Origin: an uncultured Nocardioides sp.
Lineage (GTDB): Bacteria; Actinomycetota; Actinomycetes; Propionibacteriales; Nocardioidaceae
Assembly (NCBI RefSeq): GCF_946885725.1
Contig: NZ_CAMPGZ010000098.1
Location: 1-14,766, forward strand
Reading direction: 5' to 3'
Length of the DNA stretch: 14,766 nt
Made by a program: the position numbers and the translations under genes. Positions 8,945 through 14,645 of this stretch are shown here, piece after piece; positions within the stretch are counted from its first letter, which is position 1, and every line of letters starts with the position of its first letter. The notes below the pieces were generated by a model, which was given only the letters and a program-made list of their open reading frames with translations, was not told the DNA's origin and searched no databases.

Positions 8945-9862
8945 GTGGCGCTGCACCCGCAGGCCGAGGCCGTGCTCGAGCTCTGGGCGGCCGAGCCCTC
9001 GGTGACCGACCCCGGCTTCGGTCCCGAGCAGATCGCCGCGCTGCGCGAGGAGGCCCGGACGGCCGCCGCCGAGGAGCCCAAGGAGGCAGTCGCCCGCGTG
9101 GTCGACGTCGACGCCGACGGCGTGTCCTGCCGGCTCTACGTGCCCGAGACCGGCGCGCCGACCCAGCTCGGCGGGCTGGTGTTCCTGCACGGCGGCGGCT
9201 TCGTCTTCGGCGACCTCGACACCCACGACGCCCAGTCGCGCCGGCTGGCCAACCGCACCGGGATGGCCGTGCTCACCGTCGACTACCGCCGGCCGCCCGA
9301 GCACCGCTTCCCGGCGGCGCCCGACGACGTCGACACCGCGGTGCACTGGCTGGTCGCCAACGCGGCCGGGTTCGGCATCGACCCCACCCGGCTGGCGGTC
9401 ATCGGCGACAGCGCCGGCGGTAACCTCGCGCTGGTCGCGGCGCTGCGCAACCCCCACCTGTTCGCGGGCGCCGTGCTCGTCTACCCGTTCCTCGACCCCG
9501 AGGCGGCCGCGCCGTCGTACGCCACGGAGTCGCTGCCGAGCCTCACCGCCGAGGAGTGCGAGTGGTACTGGCGGCAGTACGCCGCCCGTCCCGAGGACCT
9601 TCGGCACCCCGACCTGGCACCGCTGCGCTCGGACCGGCTCGGCACGCTCCCGCCGACGCTCGTCCAGGTCGCCGAGCACGACGTGCTCGCCGGCGAGGAC
9701 GTCGAGCTCGCCCGGCTCATCCAGGAGGCCGGCGGGCAGGTGACGACCACGCTGTACCCCGGCATGGTGCACGGGTTCTGGCGGCACCCGGAGGCGTTCG
9801 ACGCCGCCGAGGAGGCGCTCGCCGAGGCGGCGGCGTTCCTACGCGCCACCCTCGAGGTCTGA
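8945..9862 (+). CDS. Alpha/beta hydrolase, HSL (type IV lipase/esterase) family
   Basis: Esterase of 305 aa in the hormone-sensitive-lipase family (norm about 300-320), probably acting on short acyl esters in the cytoplasm; no signal peptide is seen. The oxyanion motif is HGGG at 82-85 (FLHGGGFVFGD). The nucleophile is Ser156 in GDSAGGN, the acid is Asp246 in AEHDVLAGED and the base is His276 in GMVHGFW, so the triad is intact. The start GTG has GGAGGG at 8934-8939 with 5 nt spacing. It follows metG by 47 bp and may be read through from it. Its last 24 bp overlap the end of the sigma-factor gene on the opposite strand. Confidence 0.92.
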   Translation: MALHPQAEAVLELWAAEPSVTDPGFGPEQIAALREEARTAAAEEPKEAVARVVDVDADGVSCRLYVPETGAPTQLGGLVFLHGGGFVFGDLDTHDAQSRRLANRTGMAVLTVDYRRPPEHRFPAAPDDVDTAVHWLVANAAGFGIDPTRLAVIGDSAGGNLALVAALRNPHLFAGAVLVYPFLDPEAAAPSYATESLPSLTAEECEWYWRQYAARPEDLRHPDLAPLRSDRLGTLPPTLVQVAEHDVLAGEDVELARLIQEAGGQVTTTLYPGMVHGFWRHPEAFDAAEEALAEAAAFLRATLEV

Positions 9863-11071
9863 CCGTCGGGCGGCCAGGTGCCGCCTCTCCACGTCGTTGC
9901 CGCACAGCGCCAGCGCCTCGTCGAACGCCCTCCGCGCCTCGTCGTACCGGCCGGCCCGCGTCAGCAGCTCGGCGCGCACCGCCGGCAGCCGGTGGCTGCC
10001 CGGCAGCTCCAGCCCGTCCAGCAGCGCCAGCCCGGCCAGCGGTCCGTCGGCCTCGGCCACCGCGACCGCCCGGTTGAGCCGCACCACCGGCGACCCGGTG
10101 ACCTCCTCCAGCTGGGCGTAGAGGTCCGCGATCCGCGGCCACGCCGTGTCCTCGGGCGTCGGCGCGATGGCGTGCTCGGCGGCGATCAGCGCCTCGAGGA
10201 GGTACGGCGTGGTGGCCGGCGCGTCCCGCCCCCACGGCGCGAGCAGGGCGAGCGCCTCCTCGATCTCGTCGTGGTGCCAGCGCGTCCGGTCCTGGTCCGG
10301 GAGCAGCACCAGCTCGCCGCGGGGGCCGACCCGGGCGTCTCGACGGGAGTGCTGGAGCAGGACCAGCGCGAGCAGCGCGTCGAGCACCGGTCCGCGCGGC
10401 AGCACCTCCCGCACCACCCGCACCAGCCGGACGGCCTCGCCGGCGAGCTCGGCGCGCAGCAGCCGGTCACCAGAGGCCGGGGCGTAGCCGGCGGTGAACG
10501 CCAGGTAGGCGACCCGCGCGACGACCGGGACCCGGGCGGCCAGGTCGTCGGGTCCCGGCACGGCGAACGGCACGCCGGCCGCCGCGACCTTCTTGCGGGC
10601 CCGGGTGAGCCGGGCGGCCATGGTCGCGCGCGGCACCAGGAACAGCCGGGCGATGTCGTCGGTGGAGACACCCAGGACGAGGCGCAGGGACAGCGCGGCG
10701 GCCGCCTCGGGGGACAGCGAGGGGTGCGCGCACAGCAGCACCAGCCGCAGGCGCTCGTCGAGCACGGGCTCGCCGGGGTCGGCCATGTGTCGTTCGGCCT
10801 CCTCCTGCGTCCGGGCGTCGACGACCAGCAGCGGTTGCTTGCGCGCGGCCGTCGCCTCCGTACGCAGGCGGTCCACCGCCTTGCGCCGGGCCGTGGTCAG
10901 CAGCCACGCGGGCGGGTTGCCCGGCGGCTCGTCACCCCAGGTGCGCGCGGCCGCCTCGAACGCGTCGGCGAGCGCGTCCTCGGCGAGGTCGAGTCGTCGG
11001 AACTGCGCGGCCAGCAGGGCCAGGAGCCGGCCCCACTGGTCGCGCCAGACCTCGTCGAGGAGCGTCGTCAC
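9839..11071 (-). CDS. ECF sigma factor with long C-terminal extension (ECF42 type, DUF6596)
   Basis: RNA polymerase sigma factor of 410 aa. Sigma region 2 spans about 5-80 (LLALLAAQFRRLDLAEDALADAFEAA then PPAWLLTTARRKAVDRLR). Region 4 spans about 105-165 (LSLRLVLGVSTDDIARLFLVPRATMAARLTRARKKV). A helical extension of about 240 residues follows, with TPR-like repeats towards the end (RLNRAVAVAEADGPLAGLALLDGL, AGRYDEARRAFDEAL). This layout plus a DGPF partner gene is the hallmark of the ECF42 group, which lacks a classical anti-sigma factor; the extension is thought to control activity. The GTG at 11071 is 16 nt after the DGPF stop with only a weak RBS, so coupling is likely. Target genes are probably those with TGTCGA promoters, starting with its own operon. 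Confidence 0.92.
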   Translation of the reverse strand: MTTLLDEVWRDQWGRLLALLAAQFRRLDLAEDALADAFEAAARTWGDEPPGNPPAWLLTTARRKAVDRLRTEATAARKQPLLVVDARTQEEAERHMADPGEPVLDERLRLVLLCAHPSLSPEAAAALSLRLVLGVSTDDIARLFLVPRATMAARLTRARKKVAAAGVPFAVPGPDDLAARVPVVARVAYLAFTAGYAPASGDRLLRAELAGEAVRLVRVVREVLPRGPVLDALLALVLLQHSRRDARVGPRGELVLLPDQDRTRWHHDEIEEALALLAPWGRDAPATTPYLLEALIAAEHAIAPTPEDTAWPRIADLYAQLEEVTGSPVVRLNRAVAVAEADGPLAGLALLDGLELPGSHRLPAVRAELLTRAGRYDEARRAFDEALALCGNDVERRHLAARRSDLEGGA

Positions 11072-11087
11072 GTCGTCGGTCGACCTG

Positions 11088-11441
11088 TCAGTAGTCCGGC
11101 ACGCTGACGACCGGCCGGATCTCGATCGTGTAGCCGCGCGGCAGCAGCCGGGCCGCCGCGAGCATCGCGTCGAGGTCGGGCATCTCGACGACATAGAACC
11201 CGCCGAGCTGCTCGGCCGTCTCCGCGAACGGACCGTCGGTGATCCGCCAGCCGTCGTCCGTCGCACGGAGCGTGGTCGCCGTCTCCGACCGGTCGAGAGC
11301 GCGGCCGTCGAGGATCGTGCCCCGGCGCTCGACCTCGTCGTCGAACGCACGGTGCGCGGCCAGCACCGCCTGCCGCTCCTCGTCGGTGGCGCGGTCCCAC
11401 GCCTCCGGCTCCGTCTCGGTCAGGAGGACGACGTACCTCAC
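11088..11441 (-). CDS. DGPF/YCII-related protein
   Basis: Small soluble protein of 117 aa with the ferredoxin-like YCII fold. It begins VRYVVLLTETE and carries the naming motif Asp69-Gly-Pro-Phe72 in ITDGPFAETAEQLGGFYVVE, then DLDAMLAAARLLPRG and an EIRPV ending. These proteins are regular partners and targets of ECF42 sigma factors; the biochemical role is unknown, and YCII relatives suggest a small-molecule enzyme. The start GTG at 11441 overlaps the stop of a 22-aa ORF (GTGA) and has no good ribosome-binding site of its own, implying translation by coupling. The longer open frame to 11591 would put the start upstream of the operon promoter. Confidence 0.88.
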   Translation of the reverse strand: MRYVVLLTETEPEAWDRATDEERQAVLAAHRAFDDEVERRGTILDGRALDRSETATTLRATDDGWRITDGPFAETAEQLGGFYVVEMPDLDAMLAAARLLPRGYTIEIRPVVSVPDY

Positions 11442-11506
11442 GACTCGTCGCCGGAGTAGTCGTCCGCGGGCTCGGGCAGGCCTGCGCGTGTCGAGGGCTG
11501 GGTCAT
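11438..11506 (-). CDS. 22-aa peptide ORF heading the DGPF/ECF42 operon
   Basis: Short ORF of 22 codons, MTQPSTRAGL then an acidic end (DDYSGDES). The ATG at 11506 has an excellent site, GGGAGGAAA (11520-11512), while the following DGPF gene has none. The stop TGA shares bases with the DGPF start in a GTGA overlap (11438-11441), in a different frame. This is typical of genuine small genes or leader peptides that feed ribosomes into the next gene. The peptide is hydrophilic and Pro/Asp/Ser-rich, with no membrane segment or cysteine. Its function is unknown; it could be only a translational leader or a functional microprotein. Confidence 0.7.
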   Translation of the reverse strand: MTQPSTRAGLPEPADDYSGDES

Positions 11507-11511
11507 CGGTG

Positions 11512-11520
11512 TTTCCTCCC
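11512..11520 (-). promoter_or_regulatory. Strong ribosome-binding site of the 22-aa ORF
   Basis: GGGAGGAAA read on the minus strand, with GGAGG 8 nt before the ATG at 11506. It is the best site in the operon and the evidence that the small ORF is translated. Confidence 0.75.
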
Positions 11521-11549
11521 GTGAGGTGTCGTGAGTCTTCCACCTCGGT

Positions 11550-11576
11550 GACGGACGGGGCCGGTCCGATTCGACA
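11550..11576 (-). promoter_or_regulatory. ECF42-type autoregulatory promoter
   Basis: On the minus strand TGTCGA (11576-11571) is followed by 17 nt and CGTC (11553-11550). As I recall, TGTCGA and CGA/TC are the -35 and -10 signatures reported for ECF42 sigma factors in Streptomyces venezuelae. Transcription would start about 35 nt before the 22-aa ORF. It lies 24 nt from the divergent rpiB start. Confidence 0.72.
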
Positions 11577-11599
11577 ACCCGGATGGAACAATTCCGGCC

Positions 11600-12112
11600 A
11601 TGCGCGTTCACCTCGGCTCCGACCACGCCGGCCTCGAGCTCAAGGAGCACCTGCTCAACTGGCTCGCCGACCAGGGGCACGAGGCGGTGGACCACGGTCC
11701 GTTCGTCTACGACGCCGCCGACGACTACCCCGTCTTCTGCCTGCGCGCCGCCGAGGGCGTCGCCGCCGACCAGCAGGACGGCGTCCAGGCGCTCGGCGTG
11801 GTGATCGGCGGCTCCGGCAACGGTGAGCAGATGGCCGCCAACAAGGTCAAGGGCGTGCGTGCCGCGCTGGTCTGGAGCGAGGAGACCGCGGTGCTCGCCC
11901 GCGAGCACAACGACGCCAACGTGATCTCGGTCGGCGGCCGGATGCACACGGTCGACGACATGACCCGGTTCATCGAGGTCTTCCTCACCACCGAGTTCAC
12001 CGGGGAGGAGCGGCACGTGCGCCGGATCGGGATGCTCGCCGACTACGAGAAGACCGGCAACCTCCCGCCGCTGCCCGAGTCCGCGCTCGGCCGCGGTCCG
12101 GCCCAGGGCTGA
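11600..12112 (+). CDS. rpiB: Ribose-5-phosphate isomerase B
   Basis: Cytoplasmic RpiB/LacA-LacB family isomerase of 170 aa that interconverts ribose-5-phosphate and ribulose-5-phosphate in the pentose phosphate pathway. The N-terminal HLGSDHAGLELK holds the Asp8-His9 pair. The phosphate loop is VVIGGSGNGEQMAANKVKG, with Glu76 at the base position that is Cys in the E. coli enzyme and Glu in actinobacterial RpiB. NDANVISVGGRMH follows. The ATG at 11600 lacks a clear RBS; AACAAT ends 7 nt upstream, a weak leaderless pattern. The nei gene starts 7 nt after the stop, forming an operon with the same order as rpiB-nei1 in mycobacteria. Confidence 0.95.
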   Translation: MRVHLGSDHAGLELKEHLLNWLADQGHEAVDHGPFVYDAADDYPVFCLRAAEGVAADQQDGVQALGVVIGGSGNGEQMAANKVKGVRAALVWSEETAVLAREHNDANVISVGGRMHTVDDMTRFIEVFLTTEFTGEERHVRRIGMLADYEKTGNLPPLPESALGRGPAQG

Positions 12113-12119
12113 GGGAGGC

Positions 12120-12968
12120 GTGCCCGAGGGACACACCCTCCACCGGCTGGCGGCGGGGCTGCGCGAGCGGTTCGCGGGCCGTCGCGTCCGGGTCTCGTCG
12201 CCGCAGGGACGGTTCGCCGACTCCGCCGCGCTGCTCGACGGCACGACGCTGGTCGACGCGCGGGCGTGGGGCAAGCACCTGTTCCTCGAGTTCGAGGGCG
12301 AGCGCGTGGTGCACGTCCATCTCGGGCTGTACGGCAAGTTCGACCTGTACGACGGCGAGGCGCCACCGCCGGTCGGGCAGGTGCGGCTGCGGCTGGTCGC
12401 CCACGAGAGCGCGCAGAGGGAGCCGGTGTCGTACGCCGACCTCCGGGGAGCCACTGCCTGCGAGCTGCTCGACCCCGCCGGCCGTGGCGCGGTGATCGCG
12501 CGGCTGGGCCCCGACCCGTTGCAGCCGGAGGCGGACCCGACGCCGGCGTGGGAGCGGATCCGGCGCAGCCGCACCTCCATCGCCGCGCTGCTGATGGACC
12601 AGGCCGTCGTGGCAGGCATCGGCAACGTGTACCGCGCCGAGCTGCTCTTCCGGCACCGGGTCGACCCGTTCCGGCCCGGAACCTCCCTGCGCCTCTCACG
12701 GCTCGAGGAGATGTGGGCCGACCTCGTCGTCCTCATGCGCGAAGGGGTCCGGCTCGGCGTCATCGACACGGTGGCGGTGCCGCACCCGCCGTCGACGCAG
12801 GATCGGGTCGCGTCCGCCGACCCGACCGGCACGCGCTGGGTCTACCGCCGCACCGGCGAGCCGTGCTTCGTGTGCGGCACCGCCGTGCGCACCCAGGAGC
12901 TGGTCGCGCGCAACCTCTACTGGTGTCCGCGCTGCCAGCCGCGGTTCCGGTCGCGTGCGTCCCGGTGA
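12120..12968 (+). CDS. nei: Fpg/Nei-family DNA glycosylase/AP lyase (Nei1 type)
   Basis: Base-excision repair enzyme of 282 aa that removes oxidised bases and nicks the strand. The start is fixed by chemistry: after removal of the initiator residue, Pro2 is the Schiff-base nucleophile and Glu3 the catalytic acid (PEGHTLHRLA). Lys52 is in WGKHLFLEF. The helix-two-turn-helix region is GIGNVYRAELLFRHRVDP. The zinc finger is C249-x2-C252-x16-C269-x2-C272. The sequence (SSPQGRFADSA, VHVHLGLYGKF) matches M. tuberculosis Nei1 by eye. The GTG at 12120 is crowded by its ribosome site (GAGGGAGG at 12111-12118), which overlaps the rpiB stop, so the gene relies on coupled translation. Confidence 0.95.
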   Translation: MPEGHTLHRLAAGLRERFAGRRVRVSSPQGRFADSAALLDGTTLVDARAWGKHLFLEFEGERVVHVHLGLYGKFDLYDGEAPPPVGQVRLRLVAHESAQREPVSYADLRGATACELLDPAGRGAVIARLGPDPLQPEADPTPAWERIRRSRTSIAALLMDQAVVAGIGNVYRAELLFRHRVDPFRPGTSLRLSRLEEMWADLVVLMREGVRLGVIDTVAVPHPPSTQDRVASADPTGTRWVYRRTGEPCFVCGTAVRTQELVARNLYWCPRCQPRFRSRASR

Positions 12969-12982
12969 CCCGGACGGGTCGC
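12965..12982 (+). terminator. Possible weak terminator after nei
   Basis: GTGACCC (12965-12971), loop GGAC, GGGTCGC (12976-12982) forms a 7-bp stem including one G-T pair. It is followed by GGATCTCTTT. It overlaps the nei stop codon (12966-12968), so the evidence is modest. Confidence 0.35.
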
Positions 12983-13024
12983 GGATCTCTTTACGAAACG
13001 CCGATGGCGGGGCGACGTGACCAC

Positions 13025-13030
13025 TAAGGT
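13025..13030 (+). promoter_or_regulatory. -10 box of the SpoIIE-type phosphatase gene (leaderless)
   Basis: TAAGGT, 7 nt before the GTG at 13038. It falls inside the frame if the upstream GTG at 13017 were used, which argues for 13038 as the start. Confidence 0.55.
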
Positions 13031-13037
13031 TCAACCC

Positions 13038-14153
13038 GTGGTCGCCGCCCCCGCATCCGACCGCCTGACGTCCGTGCCCGCACGCCAGGCGCTGTCGCGA
13101 CGGTGGCGGACGGCGGTACGCCGGCACCGCACCACCGAGGTCACGATGATGCTGTTCCTCGGGCTGGTCACGGTGCTGACCGGCGTCGCCATGTCCCAGA
13201 GCTCACTGGTGCCGGTCACGTCGCTGGTCATCCCGATGGTGCTTGCCAGCAGCTCGTTGGGCCCGCGCACGCTGCCGTGGTTCGTGGTCTTCGTCCTCGG
13301 CGTCATGGTCATCGTGGTGGCAGCGACCGCCAACGACCAGCTCGACGGCCGACGCGTCGGCGGCATCGTCGTCTCCTTCGGCGTCGGCCTGATCATCCTG
13401 GTGGCGTCGTTCCGCCGCTCCCAGCTCGGCGTCGCCGGCGCCCGCAGCGAGTCGATGCTCGTCGACCTGCGCGACCGGATCACCAAGCAGGGTCACATCC
13501 CGGCGCTCCCGGAGGACTGGCACGCCGAGGCCGTGACCCGGTCCGCCGGCGCCTCGTCGTTCGCCGGGGACTTCATGGTCGCCTCGCTCTCGCGCGACGG
13601 CGACCACTTCGAGGTCGCGGTCGTCGACGTCTCCGGCAAGGGCGAGCAGGCCGGCACCCGGGCGCTGCTGCTCTCCGGTGCCTTCGGCGGCCTACTCGGC
13701 TCGATGCCGCCCGAGAACTTTCTGCCGGCGGCCAACGACTACCTCCTGCGCCAGGACTGGAACGAGGGGTTCGCCACCGCCGTACACCTCGCGCTGAGAC
13801 TGTCGACCGGCGAGTTCGAGATCCGCTCGGCCGGCCACCCGCCGGCGGTGCAGATGAAGGCCGGCTCCGGCCGCTGGGCGGTCCACGAGGCCGAGGGGCC
13901 GATCCTCGGCCTGATGCCCGAGGCGGAGTTCACCGTCGTCCGCGGCGTGCTCAACCGCGGCGACGCGCTGCTGATGTTCACCGACGGCCTGGTCGAGACG
14001 CCGACGCGCGACATCGCGCTCGGCATCGACAAGCTGCTCGGGCAGGGGGAGCGGCTGCTCCGCAGCGGCTTCGTGGGCGGCGCCCGCCGGCTGATCGTGC
14101 AGAGCGACTCGATCAACGACGACCGCGCGCTGTTCCTGCTGCACCGCAAGTGA
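13038..14153 (+). CDS. Membrane-anchored PP2C-type serine phosphatase (SpoIIE domain)
   Basis: Protein of 371 aa: a basic N-terminus, about four membrane segments (near 37-53, 57-75, 79-98 and 107-125), a linker, and a cytoplasmic PP2C/SpoIIE domain from about 160 to the end. Metal-binding acids are in place: Asp178 (FAGDF), Asp197 (VVDVSGKG), Asp316 (FTDGLVE) and Asp361/362 (NDDRALFLL), plus AGHPP. Such phosphatases usually dephosphorylate anti-anti-sigma (STAS) proteins in partner-switching control. No STAS, anti-sigma kinase or sensor domain (PAS/GAF/HAMP) is in this window, so its partner is elsewhere. The start GTG 13038 is chosen from the TAAGGT box 7 nt upstream; GTG 13017 would add seven residues. 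It ends before the tRNA terminator. Confidence 0.88.
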   Translation: MVAAPASDRLTSVPARQALSRRWRTAVRRHRTTEVTMMLFLGLVTVLTGVAMSQSSLVPVTSLVIPMVLASSSLGPRTLPWFVVFVLGVMVIVVAATANDQLDGRRVGGIVVSFGVGLIILVASFRRSQLGVAGARSESMLVDLRDRITKQGHIPALPEDWHAEAVTRSAGASSFAGDFMVASLSRDGDHFEVAVVDVSGKGEQAGTRALLLSGAFGGLLGSMPPENFLPAANDYLLRQDWNEGFATAVHLALRLSTGEFEIRSAGHPPAVQMKAGSGRWAVHEAEGPILGLMPEAEFTVVRGVLNRGDALLMFTDGLVETPTRDIALGIDKLLGQGERLLRSGFVGGARRLIVQSDSINDDRALFLLHRK

Positions 14154-14190
14154 CCTGAGCCCGGTCCACGGGGTGGTCCGAGCAAGAGAA

Positions 14191-14212
14191 AAGGCCCGCC
14201 GGAGCGGGCCTT
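14191..14212 (-). terminator. Intrinsic terminator of tRNA-Gly
   Basis: AAGGCCCGC (14191-14199), loop CGGA, GCGGGCCTT (14204-14212): a perfect 9-bp stem with a 4-nt loop. Read on the minus strand it is followed by TTCTCTTG, extending the stem-end T's into a U-run. It starts 3 nt past the tRNA-Gly 3' end and may also stop the converging phosphatase transcript. Confidence 0.85.
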
Positions 14213-14215
14213 CGG

Positions 14216-14286
14216 AGCGGATGACGGGAATCGAACCCGCGTAGCTAGTTTGGAAGACTAGGGCTCTACCATTGAGCTACATCCGC
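14216..14286 (-). tRNA. tRNA-Gly (anticodon UCC)
   Basis: 71-nt cloverleaf on the minus strand. The acceptor stem GCGGATG pairs with CATCCGC, the D arm is GCTC/GAGC, the anticodon stem is CTAGT/ACTAG with loop CTTCCAA (anticodon TCC, reads GGA), and the T arm is GCGGG-TTCGATT-CCCGT. The discriminator is U. CCA is not encoded (CCG follows), so it must be added. Confidence 0.97.
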
Positions 14287-14293
14287 GTGCGTA

Positions 14294-14314
14294 TCGCCCG
14301 GTCGGACCGGGCGA
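14294..14314. repeat. Perfect dyad in the tRNA-Gly 5' leader
   Basis: TCGCCCGGTC (14294-14303), one base, GACCGGGCGA (14305-14314). It is 7 nt upstream of the mature tRNA-Gly 5' end, between it and the likely promoter. It could form a leader hairpin near the RNase P site or be a protein site. Confidence 0.65.
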
Positions 14315-14326
14315 CTTCGCGGTTCC

Positions 14327-14355
14327 ATTCTGGCACAAGGGCGTCCACGGTTCAC
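14327..14355 (-). promoter_or_regulatory. Candidate promoter of tRNA-Gly
   Basis: Minus strand GTGAAC (14355-14350), 17-nt spacer, CAGAAT (14332-14327). Predicted start is near 14320, about 34 nt before the tRNA. Matches to consensus are partial. Confidence 0.4.
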
Positions 14356-14357
14356 AT

Positions 14358-14383
14358 CAGCACCACCCCCGCAGCACCACCCC
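14358..14383. repeat. 12-bp direct repeat between the two tRNAs
   Basis: CAGCACCACCCC at 14358-14369 and 14372-14383, separated by CG. No coding or structural role is seen; it lies upstream of both tRNA promoters. Confidence 0.8.
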
Positions 14384-14431
14384 GGAACATCCGTCGGTCG
14401 GCGCGATTTCGGTGCCGCCTGCGCCGTCCTC

Positions 14432-14437
14432 TAGACT
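14432..14437 (+). promoter_or_regulatory. -10 box of tRNA-Pro
   Basis: TAGACT lies 27 nt before the tRNA 5' end, giving a leader of about 20 nt. There is no convincing -35 sequence. Confidence 0.5.
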
Positions 14438-14464
14438 GCCCGGGGCCCCTGGCGGGGTCGACCG

Positions 14465-14537
14465 CGGGGCGTAGCGTAGTGGCTAGCGCGCCTGCTTTGG
14501 GAGCAGGAGATCGCAGGTTCGAGTCCTGTCGCCCCGA
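14465..14537 (+). tRNA. tRNA-Pro (anticodon UGG)
   Basis: 73-nt cloverleaf. The acceptor stem CGGGGCG pairs with CGCCCCG, the anticodon stem is CCTGC/GCAGG with loop TTTGGGA (anticodon TGG, reads CCA), and the T arm is GCAGG-TTCGAGT-CCTGT. The discriminator is A. CCA is not encoded. A C at the first position, as here, is typical of bacterial tRNA-Pro. It lies 108 nt before tig in the same direction. Confidence 0.97.
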
Positions 14538-14592
14538 CACCGCGTGCAGCAGCCGCCGAGCCATCGGCGTACGCCGGCACGTCCCAGCACGT

Positions 14593-14613
14593 CCAGCATT
14601 TCCCCAGCATTTC
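14593..14613. repeat. 10-bp direct repeat in the tig leader
   Basis: CCAGCATTTC at 14593-14602 and 14604-14613, one base apart. GCACGTCC also occurs twice around them (14587-14594 region and 14619-14626). They lie between tRNA-Pro and the tig ribosome site, so they would be in the 5' leader if the two are cotranscribed. Confidence 0.8.
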
Positions 14614-14645
14614 TTCAAGCACGTCCCCGACCTAGGAGTACACCT

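Noticed and set aside
9839..11350. Sigma factor fused to the DGPF protein
   Set aside because: The longer open frame upstream of 11071 is an out-of-frame reading of the DGPF gene; the DGPF frame ends with its own stop at 11088.
12969..13037. Start of the phosphatase at GTG 13017
   Set aside because: The TAAGGT -10 box lies downstream of that codon and 7 nt before GTG 13038. Seven extra residues add nothing recognisable.
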